From positions 1-53,942 of the forward strand of contig JAITVD010000017.1 of NCBI GenBank assembly GCA_031285965.1: a stretch of 53,942 nucleotides of DNA, given 5' to 3'. The DNA comes from Azoarcus sp. GTDB taxonomy: Bacteria > Pseudomonadota > Gammaproteobacteria > Burkholderiales > Rhodocyclaceae. Made by a program: the position numbers and the translations under genes. Below, one piece after another: positions 18,127-31,309 of the stretch. Under the pieces are notes generated by a model. It made no database searches. It was not told the origin of the DNA and saw nothing but the letters and a program-made list of their open reading frames with translations. Every line of letters begins with the position of its first letter. The first letter of the stretch is position 1.

Positions 18127-18659
18127 TTTGCGTTCCTTCCTATTTGTGCCGAAGGTTCAGGGGGCATCCCGTCGTCCCGGCAGTGTTTTTGCGGGTTGCT
18201 GCATCGCCTCACCAATATGCGGGAGACAATCCTGTTACGGCTACGGCATTAGGTTTCTTAAGCAAATTTTATGAAAATATAGTATTAAATACGGGTATGT
18301 CTTAATAGCAAGTTCATTTTCATGGATGCTAACCTGCCTGAATTTTTTTGAAATTTTTTTGTCCTGTTCAGAAAATGAAGTATTGCATAGCTCATGAACA
18401 GAGCCATTTTGATAAATGGCTTTGCATGCGGAATTTAGAAGCCATATTCTAGGGTTCGGGCGCAGCAGGCTGCCGATAGGGAACAGGCAATGGGCGGGAC
18501 GGCTCAAAAAATACTGCGTTTCCGCAATCTTCTGTTTATTTGGCCGGGGCATCTGCAGGCAGACTGGCGCTGGGCTGGGAATTGCAGGAAAGTTCTTTGA
18601 TGGGTTTTATGTGGGGTAATAAAATTTTTTCTTATAAGTTATTGATTTTATTAGACAGT
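18127..18659. other. AT-rich intergenic region upstream of the accessory gene
   Basis: About 530 bases with GC well below the window average between the accessory gene and tRNA-Ser. A 103-codon minus-strand frame at 18241-18552 has no convincing ribosome binding site and no recognisable protein character, so I do not call it. The region may contain the promoter of the accessory gene near 18130-18180. Nothing else is recognised. Confidence 0.4.
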
Positions 18660-20527
<1,868 letters not shown>

Positions 20528-20528
<1 letters not shown>

Positions 20529-21358
20529 TGGCGATGGAACTTTGCGGCTTTGAGGTCGGCACCGACTGCCCGCTGTTCGTAATCGCGGGGCCGTGCGTGG
20601 CCGAGTCCGCCCAGTTGTGCCTCGATGTGGCGGGGCAGATGAAAGAAATCTGCGCGGCGCTGGGTATTCCGTATATTTTCAAAGCGTCCTACGATAAGGC
20701 GAACCGCAGTTCTGGCAAGAGCTTTCGCGGTCACGGCATTGAAGCGGGGCTGAAAATTTTGGGTGAAGTTCGCGCGCAGATTGGCGTGCCGGTGCTCACG
20801 GACGTGCACGCCGAGGACGAAGTGGGCGAGGTCGCGGCGGTAGTCGATGTGCTGCAAACCCCGGCGTTTCTTTGCAGGCAGACGGATTTCATCCACGCGG
20901 TTGCCGCAAGCGGCAAGCCGGTCAACATCAAGAAAGGGCAGTTCCTTGCGCCCGGCGACATGAAGAACGTCGTCGACAAGGCGCGGGAGGCCAGCGGCGG
21001 CGCGGGCCGCATCATGGTGTGCGAGCGCGGCGCGTCCTTTGGCTACAACAATCTCGTCTCGGATATGCGCTCGTTGGCGATTCTTGCCGAAACGGGCTGC
21101 CCGGTCGTGTTTGACGCCACGCATTCGGTGCAGTTGCCCGGTGGGCAGGGGACGGCTTCGGGCGGGCAGCGCGAGTTTGTGCCGGTGTTGGCGCGGGCGG
21201 CGGTGGCCGTGTGCATCGCGGGCATCTTTCTGGAAACGCATCCAAACCCTGAAAAGGCGCTCTCCGATGGGCCAAATAGTTGGCCGCTTGACCAGATGAA
21301 GGCGCTCTTGGCAACATTGAAAGAATTTGACCGGGTGGCAAAGTCCGCCGCGCTTTAG
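20528..21358 (+). CDS. kdsA: 2-dehydro-3-deoxyphosphooctonate aldolase (Kdo-8-P synthase)
   Basis: 276-residue enzyme condensing phosphoenolpyruvate with arabinose-5-phosphate for LPS Kdo synthesis. Recognisable motifs are IAGPCVAES near residue 20, [12 protein letters not shown], the [13 protein letters not shown] loop, and [12 protein letters not shown]. It starts inside the pyrG stop codon, indicating coupling; a second ATG two codons later is possible. It works upstream of waaA, also in this window. Confidence 0.96.
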
Positions 21359-21399
21359 GGGCGGGCAGTCCGATCCGGCATCGCAGAACCCATCCATGA

Positions 21400-22713
<1,314 letters not shown>

Positions 22714-22776
22714 AAGCGGGCGGCTGGCTTTGTCCGTTGGGGTTGTTTTTTTGGACTGTCACCCGGAAATTTCAGA

Positions 22777-23121
22777 ATGCGCTGCTCCGTTTTTTTACTT
22801 TTTGCGCTGCTGCTGGTACTGCAATACCCATTGTGGCTAGGCCGTAGCGGTTGGCTGCGCGTATGGGAAATCGAAAAGACCCTGCAAACGCAGCATGCGA
22901 ACAATCAGCGCCTTGAACAGCGCAACGCCCGCATCGATGCCGAAGTGAGCGACCTGAAATCTGGTACCGACGCTATCGAAGGGCGAGCGCGCTACGATCT
23001 GGGGCTGGTGCGGCGCAACGAGATTTTCGTGCGGGTTCCGCCCAAGGCGGAAGCGCGGCAGAAAGCGGAAACGGCTGAGAGGGTATCTCCTGTTCTGTCG
23101 GCCAGCAGCGGCGCGAAGTGA
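22777..23121 (+). CDS. ftsB: Cell division protein FtsB
   Basis: 114-residue bitopic inner-membrane protein of the FtsQLB divisome complex. One membrane segment at about residues 4-22 is followed by a periplasmic coiled coil (about 30-65) with an asparagine-rich heptad start, and then the conserved [17 protein letters not shown] motif. It directly follows eno as in most proteobacteria. The C-terminal 30 residues are low complexity. Confidence 0.92.
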   Translation: MRCSVFLLFALLLVLQYPLWLGRSGWLRVWEIEKTLQTQHANNQRLEQRNARIDAEVSDLKSGTDAIEGRARYDLGLVRRNEIFVRVPPKAEARQKAETAERVSPVLSASSGAK

Positions 23122-23200
23122 ATGGCGCTTGCGGGCGGATGCTTGGGAATGCTTTTCCGCGCGAGTTACAATGCCGCTTCGCCTCCATAAGGTTCATGCC

Positions 23201-23854
23201 GTGACTAGCATTACCCTTGCCCTTTCCAAAGGGCGTATTTTTGAAGAGACCCTGCCGCTGCTTGCGGCTGCGGGCATTGAGCCTGCCGACGACCCCGAGC
23301 GTTCGCGCAAGCTCATTATCGGGACGAACCGCCCCGAGGTGCGGCTGGTGATCGTGAGGGCGACCGATACGCCGACTTACGTGCAATATGGCGCAGCCGA
23401 TCTGGGCATTGCGGGCAAGGATGTTTTGCTGGAGCATGGCGGGGCGGGGCTGTATCAACCGCTTGACCTCAATATCGCTTGCTGCCGTCTGTGCGTGGCA
23501 ACCCGAAAGGGTTTTGACTACGCGGCGGCGGTGCGTCCCGGTGGGCGCATCCGCGTGGCGACCAAATATATCAACGCGGCCAAAGCGTATTTCGCGGGCA
23601 AGGGGATGCACGTCGACCTCATCAAGCTCTATGGCTCGATGGAGCTTGCGCCGCTCGTGGGGCTGGCGGATGCCATCGTCGATTTGGTGTCCTCGGGCGG
23701 GACGCTTCGCGCCAACGGTCTCGTGGAAGTGGAAGAAATTATGCCAATCAGTTCAAGGCTGATCGTCAATCAGGCCGCGCTCAAGCTCAAGCGCGACCAG
23801 ATTCAGCCTTTGCTCGATGCTTTCCAGAAAGCGGTTTCGGAGTCCAAAGCATGA
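23201..23854 (+). CDS. hisG: ATP phosphoribosyltransferase, short form
   Basis: 217-residue first enzyme of histidine biosynthesis. It begins with [20 protein letters not shown] and contains [17 protein letters not shown] and the PRPP-binding region [14 protein letters not shown]. It lacks the roughly 80-residue C-terminal regulatory domain, so it is the short HisG that needs HisZ as partner; hisZ is not in this window. The GTG at 23201 is preferred, with AAGG nine bases upstream and the canonical N-terminus. An in-frame ATG at 23171 would add ten residues. It overlaps hisD by four bases. Confidence 0.94.
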   Translation: MTSITLALSKGRIFEETLPLLAAAGIEPADDPERSRKLIIGTNRPEVRLVIVRATDTPTYVQYGAADLGIAGKDVLLEHGGAGLYQPLDLNIACCRLCVATRKGFDYAAAVRPGGRIRVATKYINAAKAYFAGKGMHVDLIKLYGSMELAPLVGLADAIVDLVSSGGTLRANGLVEVEEIMPISSRLIVNQAALKLKRDQIQPLLDAFQKAVSESKA

Positions 23855-25155
23855 ACAACAAGACAGCCATTCGTCGGCTCGATGCCAGCGCCCTTGGCTT
23901 TTCCGCCGCGCTCGATGCCTTGCTCGCGTTTGAGCCAGCCGCCGATGAGCGCATTACCCGTGCCGTGACCGAAATCCTGCAAGCGGTGCGTGAAAGGGAC
24001 GATGCCGCCGTACTCGAATACACGCGCCGCTTTGACGGGCTGGATGTCCCGTCGGTGCAAGAACTGGAGGTTTCCCGGCGCGAACTCAAGGCGGCGCTCG
24101 ATTCTTTGAGCAGCCAGCGGCGCGAGGCGCTTGAATGGGCCGCCGAGCGGGTGCGCCTCTATCACGAACGGCAGAAGGGCGAATCTTGGACGTATGCCGA
24201 GGCGGATGGCTCGGTGCTGGGGCAGAAGGTCACGCCGCTCGACCGCGTGGGGCTTTACGTGCCGGGCGGGCGGGCGGCCTATCCGAGTTCGGTGCTGATG
24301 AACGCGATTCCCGCCAAGGTGGCGGGCGTTGGCGAACTCATCATGACCGCGCCCGCGCCGAAAGGCGAAAAAAATTCGCTCGTGCTGGCGGCGGCGGCCA
24401 TCACAGGGGTCGACCGCGTGTTTACCGTAGGCGGCGCACAGGCCATTGCGGCGCTGGCTTATGGCACGCGAACCATTCCGCGCGTCGACAAAATCGTCGG
24501 CCCCGGAAACGCCTACGTGGCTGAGGCAAAGCGCCGGGTGTTCGGTACGGTGGGCATCGACATGGTGGCGGGGCCTTCCGAAGTGCTGGTTATTTCCGAT
24601 GGCAGCGGTGATGCCGACTGGGTGGCGATGGATTTGTTCGCCCAGGCCGAACACGACGAATTGGCGCAATCTATCCTGCTTTGCACGGATGAGGATTTCA
24701 TCGATGCTGTGCATGAGGCCATCGAACGCTTGCTGCCCGAGATGCCGCGCGCTGAAACCATCGCTCGGTCGCTCTTGGGCCGGGGTGCGCTGATTCATGT
24801 TGAAAGCCTCGAACAGGCTTGCGAAATCGCCAACCATATCGCCCCGGAACATCTTGAGCTTGCGCTTGAGCGGGCAGAAGATTGGGTCGAAAAAATCCGC
24901 CACGCGGGCGCTATTTTTGTCGGGCACTGGGCGGTTGAAGCCTTGGGCGACTACTGCGCGGGGCCGAACCACGTTTTGCCGACGATGCGCAGCGCCCGGT
25001 TCTCGTCGCCACTGGGTGTCTATGATTTTCAGAAACGCTCCAGCATCGTGCACATCTCGCGCGAAGGCGCACAAAAACTCGGCGCTGTTGCCGCCATTCT
25101 GGCCGACGGCGAGGGCTTGCAGGCACATGCCAGATCGGCGCGGATGCGGCTGTAA
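23851..25155 (+). CDS. hisD: Histidinol dehydrogenase
   Basis: 434-residue zinc enzyme oxidising histidinol to histidine in two NAD-dependent steps. Motifs: [20 protein letters not shown], the [13 protein letters not shown] segment, [12 protein letters not shown], and the catalytic Glu-His in [10 protein letters not shown]. The start overlaps the hisG stop as ATGA. Usually hisC or hisB would follow; here the pathway stops and a ParA-like gene comes next. Confidence 0.96.
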   Translation: MNNKTAIRRLDASALGFSAALDALLAFEPAADERITRAVTEILQAVRERDDAAVLEYTRRFDGLDVPSVQELEVSRRELKAALDSLSSQRREALEWAAERVRLYHERQKGESWTYAEADGSVLGQKVTPLDRVGLYVPGGRAAYPSSVLMNAIPAKVAGVGELIMTAPAPKGEKNSLVLAAAAITGVDRVFTVGGAQAIAALAYGTRTIPRVDKIVGPGNAYVAEAKRRVFGTVGIDMVAGPSEVLVISDGSGDADWVAMDLFAQAEHDELAQSILLCTDEDFIDAVHEAIERLLPEMPRAETIARSLLGRGALIHVESLEQACEIANHIAPEHLELALERAEDWVEKIRHAGAIFVGHWAVEALGDYCAGPNHVLPTMRSARFSSPLGVYDFQKRSSIVHISREGAQKLGAVAAILADGEGLQAHARSARMRL

Positions 25156-25294
25156 GCCATGAACGCTTGCCGCTGCTTCTGCGCGAAACGCTGAATTGGC
25201 ACTGCGAACAGGCGTTTTTTTGCGGCTGGCGCGAAGGTATCGAGAGCCACAATACCGGAACTGCAATTTTTCCCGCGTGTTTCAGGATTGAATC

Positions 25295-25981
25295 ATGGCA
25301 AGAATTATCTGCGTAATCGGCAACAAGGGCGGCACAGGCAAGACCACGCTCTCCCATATGCTGTGCCAGGGGTTTGGTTTGCTTGGATACCGCGCCGCCT
25401 GTGTGCTGACGGACGTTTCCCGTGACCCGCTCTCGCCCAACGGGCGGCGCTACATTACAGCCGATGCCCGCAACCGGGACGCTTTGGCAAAGGTCGTCGA
25501 CAAGCTGCGCTCGCTCGATGAATGGGTCGGTGTCGTCGATGGCGCGGGCAACCGTACCGATATGGATCACAAGCTCTACGATCTTGCGGACATCGTGCTG
25601 CTGCCGTTTCGGGATTCGCACGAGGACATCCGCGCAGTCATCCGCGACCTCGATCTTTTCCCACGCGCTTATGGCGTGCCTTCGCAGTGGCCGAGCAACC
25701 TCTGGCAGCGCGAAGCGGCTGACCGCAACGTTTTGCGCCTGATGGGCAATTTCCGCGACCGGCTGCTCAAGCCGGTGGCCGCGCTGTCCTCGTCCAAGCT
25801 GCTGCTGCAAAAACAGATGCCGGAGAATTTGCCCAACCCGCTCATCCGGGCTTGCCGAGGCTTGGGGCGCGAGGTGCTGGACATTCTGGAAATCGACGGG
25901 GGCAACGAGGATGAGCACGTCAATTACCGCATAGAGCGTCTGCCCGCTGCTGAAACGCCGATGCGCTTGCACCATGCGTGA
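25295..25981 (+). CDS. ParA-like ATPase
   Basis: 228-residue P-loop ATPase of the ParA/MinD (SIMIBI) group. The deviant Walker A motif GNKGGTGKTTLS at residues 8-19 includes the signature lysine. The region that normally reads D-x-D-P is altered (LTDVSRDPLSP), and the switch II segment is WVGVVDGAGNRTD. No ParB gene or parS site is seen. It is followed, 89 bases later and on the same strand, by a PhaM-type granule protein, which suggests a role in positioning polyhydroxyalkanoate granules; that is inference. An orphan chromosomal ParA with another cargo is also possible. Confidence 0.75.
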   Translation: MARIICVIGNKGGTGKTTLSHMLCQGFGLLGYRAACVLTDVSRDPLSPNGRRYITADARNRDALAKVVDKLRSLDEWVGVVDGAGNRTDMDHKLYDLADIVLLPFRDSHEDIRAVIRDLDLFPRAYGVPSQWPSNLWQREAADRNVLRLMGNFRDRLLKPVAALSSSKLLLQKQMPENLPNPLIRACRGLGREVLDILEIDGGNEDEHVNYRIERLPAAETPMRLHHA

Positions 25982-26070
25982 ACATTTTTCACCCGCATAA
26001 ACGCGCATGTGCCGGGAGCATCCGCTTAAGTTAAGATGGCAAGACGAATGCAAACCGAGGGAGGAGGGAG

Positions 26071-26529
26071 ATGATGACAACAAACAATATGGCGCATGAT
26101 CCGCTCGAATTTGTGCGTGACATGTGGGGGCGGATGGGCTTTACCTTGCCGGGCATGATGACGCCGACGCTTGATGTCGATGAGCTGGAAAAACGCATCG
26201 GCGACATGCGGGCAGTCGAAGGCTGGCTAAAAATGAACCTCAGCATGTTGCAGATGGCCATCCAGGGCCTCGACATGCAGCGAGCCGCCATCGCGGCGGT
26301 TCACGCAATGAGCCAGCCGCTGCAATCTTCGCAAAGCGATGCCCAGGAAGCGTCCGCTGCGGACGGGGAGCCTGCCATCGGCGGCAATCCGTTCCTGTGG
26401 CCGTGGAACATGATGAGCGGTATGCCGGAACCGGAAAAACAGGCTGCGCCCGTTGCCAGCAAGCCGGTTGCGGCGAGCGGCGCAAAGCCCCGACCGAAAC
26501 GCAGGGCAGCGGCAAGCAGCGGCAAGTAA
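26071..26529 (+). CDS. phaM: PhaM-type polyhydroxyalkanoate granule regulatory protein
   Basis: 152 residues. The conserved core is DPLEFVRDMWGRMGF, LPGMMTPTLDVDELEKRI and AVEGWLKMNLSMLQM, typical of betaproteobacterial PhaM. The C-terminus is rich in Ala, Lys and Pro and ends in basic KPRPKRRAA, which in the family binds DNA. Known PhaM (Ralstonia) activates PHB synthase PhaC and tethers granules to the nucleoid. A GGAGGGAG-type ribosome binding site precedes the ATG. No phaC or phasin gene is in the window. Confidence 0.85.
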   Translation: MMTTNNMAHDPLEFVRDMWGRMGFTLPGMMTPTLDVDELEKRIGDMRAVEGWLKMNLSMLQMAIQGLDMQRAAIAAVHAMSQPLQSSQSDAQEASAADGEPAIGGNPFLWPWNMMSGMPEPEKQAAPVASKPVAASGAKPRPKRRAAASSGK

Positions 26530-26548
26530 ACGCCGCTTGACCAACGCG

Positions 26549-27406
26549 CTAGTGCAGCGTTTTTGGCTGAAAAAGGGCGTCGATGTCGTCTGCGCCGAAG
26601 CGGTAGGTGTGGTTCGAGAGTTCTTCGCGGATGACGATTTCGCTGTCTTGGGAAATGATTGCGCGGGCTTCTTCTTCGCCTAGCGCCAGCAGCAAGCCGG
26701 CAACCTTTTCTGGCTCGCGGGGGGTATTGTGCGTGACGGCTCTGGGAGGGAAGAGGCGCACGTCTTCTTCTGCAAAGAGGCGGTGGAGCAGGGCTGCGGC
26801 ATCTAGTTCAAGCAGTTCTGCGTCGCGCACGGTTTCCGCCAGAGCCAAAACACGCAGCCAGCCGTCGGGGTCTTTTTCGTCCGCGTCGGGGAGTTTCTGC
26901 AAGAAAAGCGCCGCGCTGGCATCCTGCCCGCTGGCGAGCCATAGCCCGGCGGGCTGCTGCTCGGATTGTTCGAGGTAGTGCGTGAATACCTCGGCAATGC
27001 TTTCCCCTTTAAGCGGGACGATGCTCTGATAGGGCTGCTCAAGCCCTTCCATCTCCAGACAGAGTTGCAGTTGACCGTCCCCCAGAAGCGCCGGAAGTTT
27101 TTCATCAAAACCGATGTCGCCATATTTGGCGAAGCCGCGCAGGTTCAGCGCCTCGGTGCAGTCGACCACCAATTGCTTGACCGCACCGTTGCCTTGTGCC
27201 TGAAACGTGAGCCGTCCGGGCTGTTTGAGGTTTCCGGCAATCACGGCGCAGACAGCCGCCATTTCGCCTAGCAGCTTGGCGACAGGCGGAGGGTAGCCGC
27301 GTTCGTGCTGAAGGGCTTGCCATACGGCAGTGAGCCTGACGACGGCTCCACGGATAGCAAGGTTTTCCAGCAAAAAACGCTGGATGCTGTCGGTCGGGGA
27401 AGGCAT
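26549..27406 (-). CDS. hslO: Hsp33-family chaperone lacking the zinc-binding cysteines
   Basis: 285 residues, the normal length for Hsp33. The N-terminal fold is well conserved ([32 protein letters not shown], then [25 protein letters not shown]). The C-terminal redox switch normally has CxC and CxxC; here the first pair reads THNTPRE and the second region reads [12 protein letters not shown], so all four cysteines are missing. The protein cannot bind zinc or sense oxidation in the known way. Either it is constitutively active or regulated differently. It is convergent with phaM and lies 20 bases upstream of the tex stop side, possibly co-transcribed. Confidence 0.88.
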   Translation of the reverse strand: MPSPTDSIQRFLLENLAIRGAVVRLTAVWQALQHERGYPPPVAKLLGEMAAVCAVIAGNLKQPGRLTFQAQGNGAVKQLVVDCTEALNLRGFAKYGDIGFDEKLPALLGDGQLQLCLEMEGLEQPYQSIVPLKGESIAEVFTHYLEQSEQQPAGLWLASGQDASAALFLQKLPDADEKDPDGWLRVLALAETVRDAELLELDAAALLHRLFAEEDVRLFPPRAVTHNTPREPEKVAGLLLALGEEEARAIISQDSEIVIREELSNHTYRFGADDIDALFQPKTLH

Positions 27407-27426
27407 GTTGCTGGGTTCCGTTGTTT

Positions 27427-29745
27427 TTATTTGTTCAGCGCACGGGCAAAGGCTTGCGCCATTGCGCCATCGCTGCTTTTTGGAGGACGGGCAGCGGTAC
27501 GAAGGGGGGGCGATTTGGGGCGTTCCGGCGCAGTGCGAGGCGCTTTTTTGGGACGGCTGGTTTCATCGGCGAGGCGCATCGTGAGCGCGATGCGCTTGCG
27601 TGGCAGGTCGACTTCGAGCACTTTCACTTTCACGATTTGCCCGGTTTTGACGACGCTGTACGGGTCTTTCACGAAGCGGTCGGCCAGTGCCGAGATGTGC
27701 ACTAGCCCGTCCTGATGCACGCCGATGTCTACGAACGCGCCGAAATTCGTGACGTTGGTGACGACCCCTTCAAGCAGCATTCCGGCAGCGAGGTCGGCGG
27801 GCGAGCGGATGCTGTCATGGAAATTCGCGGTACGGAATTCCGGGCGCGGGTCGCGTCCGGGTTTTTCCAGTTCCGCGAGAATGTCCCTGACCGTCGGCAG
27901 TCCGAAACGCTCGTCCGTGAAGTCGGCGGCGTTGATTGTTTTGACGAAAGGCGTGTCGCCCATCAAGGCACGCATGTTTTTGTTCGTTTTGGTCAGGATG
28001 CGTTCCACGAGCGGATAGGCTTCCGGGTGCACGGCGGAAGCGTCGAGCGGGTTGTCCCCGTTCTGGATGCGCAAAAAGCCCGCTGCCTGCTCGAAAGTTT
28101 TCGGCCCAAGGCGGGTGACATCCAGCAGGGCGCGGCGATTTCTGAAAGGGCCGTTGCTGTCGCGGTGCGCGACGATGTTGCCCGCCAGCAGCGTGTTCAG
28201 CCCCGAGATTCGCGCCAGCAGCGGCGCGGAAGCCGTGTTGACGTCAACGCCCACCGCGTTCACGCAATCTTCGATGACCGCATCGAGGCTCCGTGCCAGT
28301 TGCCCTTGGTTGACATCGTGCTGATACTGCCCAACGCCAATTGACTTGGGTTCAATCTTCACCAGTTCCGCCAGCGGGTCTTGTAGGCGGCGGGCAATCG
28401 ACACCGCTCCGCGCAGGGAAACGTCCAAGGACGGGAATTCACGGGCGGCCAGTTCGGAGGCCGAATACACCGACGCGCCCGCTTCTGAGACCACAATCCA
28501 CGTGAGCCGCAATGTGGGCTGGCTCGCGCACAATTCGGCCACTAGTTCGTCCGTTTCACGCGAAGCCGTGCCGTTGCCGATGGCGACAAGCTCTACCGTG
28601 TGTTTCTGCGCCAGCGCCGAAAGCGTGGCGAGCGCCCCGGCGCGGTCGCGGCGCGGCTCGAATGGGTAGACCGTTGCCGTATCCAGCAGCTTTCCCGTGG
28701 CATCCACCACTGCCGCTTTGACCCCCGTGCGGATGCCGGGATCAAGCCCCATCACGCAACGCGCCCCCGCCGGGGCGGCGAGCAGCAAATCTTTCAGGTT
28801 GCGGGCAAAGACTCGGATGGCTTCCTCTTCGGCACGTTCGCGCAACGCGCCCATCAGGTCGAATTCGAGCGAAAGCGATATTTTCACCGTCCATGCCCAG
28901 CGGGCGGTATCGGCGAGCCATTTGTCGGCAGGGCGGCCAAGATTGCGGATGCCGAAGTGGGCGGCGATGCGCTGCTCGCAAGGGTGCGGGGCGTTGCTGT
29001 CTCCGTCCGGGCGGGACAGGTCGAGCGCGAGTTTCAAAATGCCCTCGTTGCGTCCGCGCAGCAAGGCCAGCGCCCGGTGCGAAGGCATCGCGGCAAATGG
29101 CTCGCGGAAATCGAACCAGTCGCGGAATTTCGCGCCGGCTTCTTCCTTGCCTTTCTCCACCGTGGAGCGGATTTCCCCCTTGGTATAGAGAAGCTGGCGC
29201 AGTTCGCCCAGCAGGGCGGCATCTTCCGAGAAGGTTTCCATCAGGATTTGCCGCGCTCCGTCGAGCGCCGCCTTCGCATCGGTGAAACCCGCGTCCGGGT
29301 TTAGATATTCAAGCGCGGTCTGTTCCGGTAAAAGCGACGGGTCGGCGAGCAGCGCCTCGGCCAGCGGCGCAAGCCCCGCCTCGCGGGCAATCTGCGCTTT
29401 TGTGCGGCGCTTTGGCTTGTAAGGCAGATAGAGGTCTTCCAGCCGTTGCTTGGTTTCGGCAGATTCGATTTCTTCGCGCAATTGCGTCGTCAGTTTGCCC
29501 TGCTCTTCGATGGACGCAAGCACCGTTGCGCGGCGCTCTTCCATTTCACGCAGGTAAGCCAGCCGCTCGGCAAGCGTTCGGAGCTGCGTGTCGTCCAGCC
29601 CGCCCGTGGCTTCCTTGCGGTAACGCGCAACGAAAGGCACTGTTGCGCCATCGTCGAACAGGCGGGCGGCGGCGGCAACCTGATGCGTGGAAACGCCGAG
29701 TTCTTCGGCGATGCGGCTTTCGATTGGGGCGGGCATGGCGAACAA
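27427..29745 (-). CDS. tex: Tex family transcription accessory protein
   Basis: 772-residue RNA-binding protein. Order of domains: Tex N-terminal helical region (about 1-320), a YqgF/RNase H-like domain containing [15 protein letters not shown] (about 335-350 onward), helix-hairpin-helix repeats at about 500-560, and an S1 domain near 650-720 with [17 protein letters not shown]. The C-terminal tail is basic and proline-rich. Family members influence transcription and virulence gene expression; the biochemical role is poorly defined. It is upstream of hslO on the same strand. Confidence 0.94.
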   Translation of the reverse strand: MFAMPAPIESRIAEELGVSTHQVAAAARLFDDGATVPFVARYRKEATGGLDDTQLRTLAERLAYLREMEERRATVLASIEEQGKLTTQLREEIESAETKQRLEDLYLPYKPKRRTKAQIAREAGLAPLAEALLADPSLLPEQTALEYLNPDAGFTDAKAALDGARQILMETFSEDAALLGELRQLLYTKGEIRSTVEKGKEEAGAKFRDWFDFREPFAAMPSHRALALLRGRNEGILKLALDLSRPDGDSNAPHPCEQRIAAHFGIRNLGRPADKWLADTARWAWTVKISLSLEFDLMGALRERAEEEAIRVFARNLKDLLLAAPAGARCVMGLDPGIRTGVKAAVVDATGKLLDTATVYPFEPRRDRAGALATLSALAQKHTVELVAIGNGTASRETDELVAELCASQPTLRLTWIVVSEAGASVYSASELAAREFPSLDVSLRGAVSIARRLQDPLAELVKIEPKSIGVGQYQHDVNQGQLARSLDAVIEDCVNAVGVDVNTASAPLLARISGLNTLLAGNIVAHRDSNGPFRNRRALLDVTRLGPKTFEQAAGFLRIQNGDNPLDASAVHPEAYPLVERILTKTNKNMRALMGDTPFVKTINAADFTDERFGLPTVRDILAELEKPGRDPRPEFRTANFHDSIRSPADLAAGMLLEGVVTNVTNFGAFVDIGVHQDGLVHISALADRFVKDPYSVVKTGQIVKVKVLEVDLPRKRIALTMRLADETSRPKKAPRTAPERPKSPPLRTAARPPKSSDGAMAQAFARALNK

Positions 29746-29848
29746 AGGCGTGGTCAGAAGCGCGTGAGTATAGCAGCCAGGCGCTGCCTTCTGCGCTGTG
29801 CCGACGTATGCCGGGCGCTCAGAACGTATTCATGCGCCGCGCATTTCC

Positions 29849-30421
29849 TCAGCGTTTGGGCGCAAAGGTGTGCAGGCCGTCGAGGTGCTCTGTGTAGTAA
29901 CGGGTCTTGAGCGAATCAATGCGCACTTTCTGGCCGGGAGCCGGGGCGTGCACAAAGCGGCTGTCGCCGATGTAGACGCCCATGTGGGAATGGCGCCGCC
30001 TCATCGTGTTGAAGAAGACGAGATCGCCGGGGGCGAGTTCATTGCGCTTGATTGGGCGCGTCATGACGGCGATGGTAGCCGCGTGGTGCGGCAGGCTCCG
30101 GTGGCTCGCCTGTTCCACCACATAAGTGACCAAACCGCTGCAATCCATTCCTTCGTTGGGGTTGTCGCCGCCCCACTGGTATTTCGTCCCGACAAGGCTC
30201 ATCGAACGCATGACGATTTCCTTGCGGTGCGACGGGTCGTCGAGAACGAAATACTTTGCGAACGGAGAATATTTCTCGTCGTCATCCAGCATGTCTTTAT
30301 AAACATGCCCCGTCGGCGCAATGGAACAGGCGGCAAAAAAGACGCAGGCCAGCAACGGGAAAACGCGGCGCGTCCATTGCCGGACGGTTGAAGAGAGAGG
30401 CGTTTTCGCTAAGTTCAGCAT
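29849..30421 (-). CDS. NlpC/P60 family lipoprotein peptidase
   Basis: 190 residues. A hydrophobic N-terminus at about 19-32 ends in a lipobox-like FFAAC, so the protein is probably a lipoprotein. The NlpC/P60 domain has the catalytic cysteine in NEGMDCSGLV, the histidine in HSHMGVYIG and a third polar residue in HAPAPG. Such enzymes cut D-Glu-mDAP links in peptidoglycan peptides. Its start overlaps the end of the carbonic anhydrase-like gene by seven bases. Confidence 0.88.
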   Translation of the reverse strand: MLNLAKTPLSSTVRQWTRRVFPLLACVFFAACSIAPTGHVYKDMLDDDEKYSPFAKYFVLDDPSHRKEIVMRSMSLVGTKYQWGGDNPNEGMDCSGLVTYVVEQASHRSLPHHAATIAVMTRPIKRNELAPGDLVFFNTMRRRHSHMGVYIGDSRFVHAPAPGQKVRIDSLKTRYYTEHLDGLHTFAPKR

Positions 30422-30957
30422 GGCTTGCTCGCGTTGCTCAGTTCATGAAGCCCAGCCTGAAAGCGGCTGGCGTTTTCGACATAGTGACGGGCGTTTCCGC
30501 GCAAGCGCATGATTTCTTCATCGGTGAGCGTGCGCAGTATCCGTCCGGGCGAGCCGACGACCAGCGAGCGTTCCGGGATGGTTTTGCCTTCGGGAATCAG
30601 CGCCTTCGCGGCGATGAGGCAGTCTTTGCCGATGACGGCGTTGTTGAGCACGACGGCGTTGATGCCGATTAGGCAGCCGTCGCCGATGGTGCAGCCGTGC
30701 AGCATGGCCATGTGTCCGACAGTCACGCCCTCGCCGATGGCCAGCGGAATGTCTTCGTCGTTATGGAGGATAGAACCGTCCTGAATGTTCGTCCCGTTGC
30801 CAATCTCGATGGGCGCATTGTCGCCGCGAATGACAACGTTGTACCAGATGCTGACATCGCGCCCGATGCGCACGTCGCCGATGATCGTTGCGTTATGGGC
30901 AATCCACGAACCTTCGCCGATCATGGGCTTGAGTCCGTCCAAGGCGTAGATGGTCAT
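30415..30957 (-). CDS. Gamma carbonic anhydrase-like hexapeptide-repeat protein
   Basis: 180-residue left-handed beta-helix protein of the YrdA/CaiE group. Hexapeptide repeats run from about residue 14 to 130. The metal histidines are visible in ILHNDED and VGHMAMLHGC, with spacing as in gamma carbonic anhydrases, and the repeat arm is followed by a C-terminal helix. Whether it has carbonic anhydrase activity is not known for most members of this subgroup. It is the first gene of a two-gene unit with the NlpC/P60 lipoprotein. Confidence 0.88.
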   Translation of the reverse strand: MTIYALDGLKPMIGEGSWIAHNATIIGDVRIGRDVSIWYNVVIRGDNAPIEIGNGTNIQDGSILHNDEDIPLAIGEGVTVGHMAMLHGCTIGDGCLIGINAVVLNNAVIGKDCLIAAKALIPEGKTIPERSLVVGSPGRILRTLTDEEIMRLRGNARHYVENASRFQAGLHELSNASKPC

Positions 30958-31054
30958 AGGCTGTCTCTCTCCAGATGGCTCGGTTTAATTGTCGGGAGAC
31001 TATAACGGCTTGGAGGAGCGGGCGCTATCGCGGCGCGTGAAATCTGTGTTTTTT

Positions 31055-31131
31055 TGGCGCGCCCGGAAGGATTCGAACCTCCTACCCCTTGGTTCGTAGC
31101 CAAGTACTCTATCCAGATGAGCTACGGGCGC
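31055..31131 (-). tRNA. tRNA-Arg (ACG)
   Basis: 77-base tRNA including encoded CCA on the reverse strand. Acceptor stem GCGCCCG/CGGGCGC, anticodon loop CTACGAA giving ACG (normally modified to ICG), and T-arm GGTTCGAATCC. A strong promoter lies immediately upstream. Confidence 0.96.
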
Positions 31132-31149
31132 TTTTTGGGTGAAGCGCGC

Positions 31150-31177
31150 ATTATATGGAGGGGGAGAGGAATGTCAA
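31150..31177 (-). promoter_or_regulatory. Promoter of tRNA-Arg
   Basis: Read on the minus strand, TTGACA (31177-31172) and TATAAT (31155-31150) are perfect sigma70 boxes separated by 16 bases, ending 18 bases before the tRNA. The clearest promoter in the window. Confidence 0.85.
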
Positions 31178-31250
31178 GCGATGCGTTTTTGGCTGCCAGG
31201 AGAAAATCCGCGCTGGCCTCCATAGCCAGTCGGTGGCGGCGGGGCAATGA

Positions 31251-31285
31251 AAAAAGCGCGTGGACGGGAAGTCCGCGCGCTTTTT
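31251..31285 (-). terminator. Terminator downstream of mdh
   Basis: AGCGCG-x-GGAC and GTCC-x-CGCGCT arms around a five-base loop, flanked by A5 on one side and T5 on the other, so it works in both directions. On the minus strand it follows the mdh stop codon by about 25 bases. Confidence 0.8.
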
Positions 31286-31309
31286 GTTGAAACGGTTCTA
31301 GGCCGGAAA

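Noticed and set aside
18241..18552. 103-codon minus-strand frame in the AT-rich region before tRNA-Ser
   Set aside because: No ribosome binding site, no recognisable motif, and the composition resembles random AT-rich DNA. Kept as intergenic.
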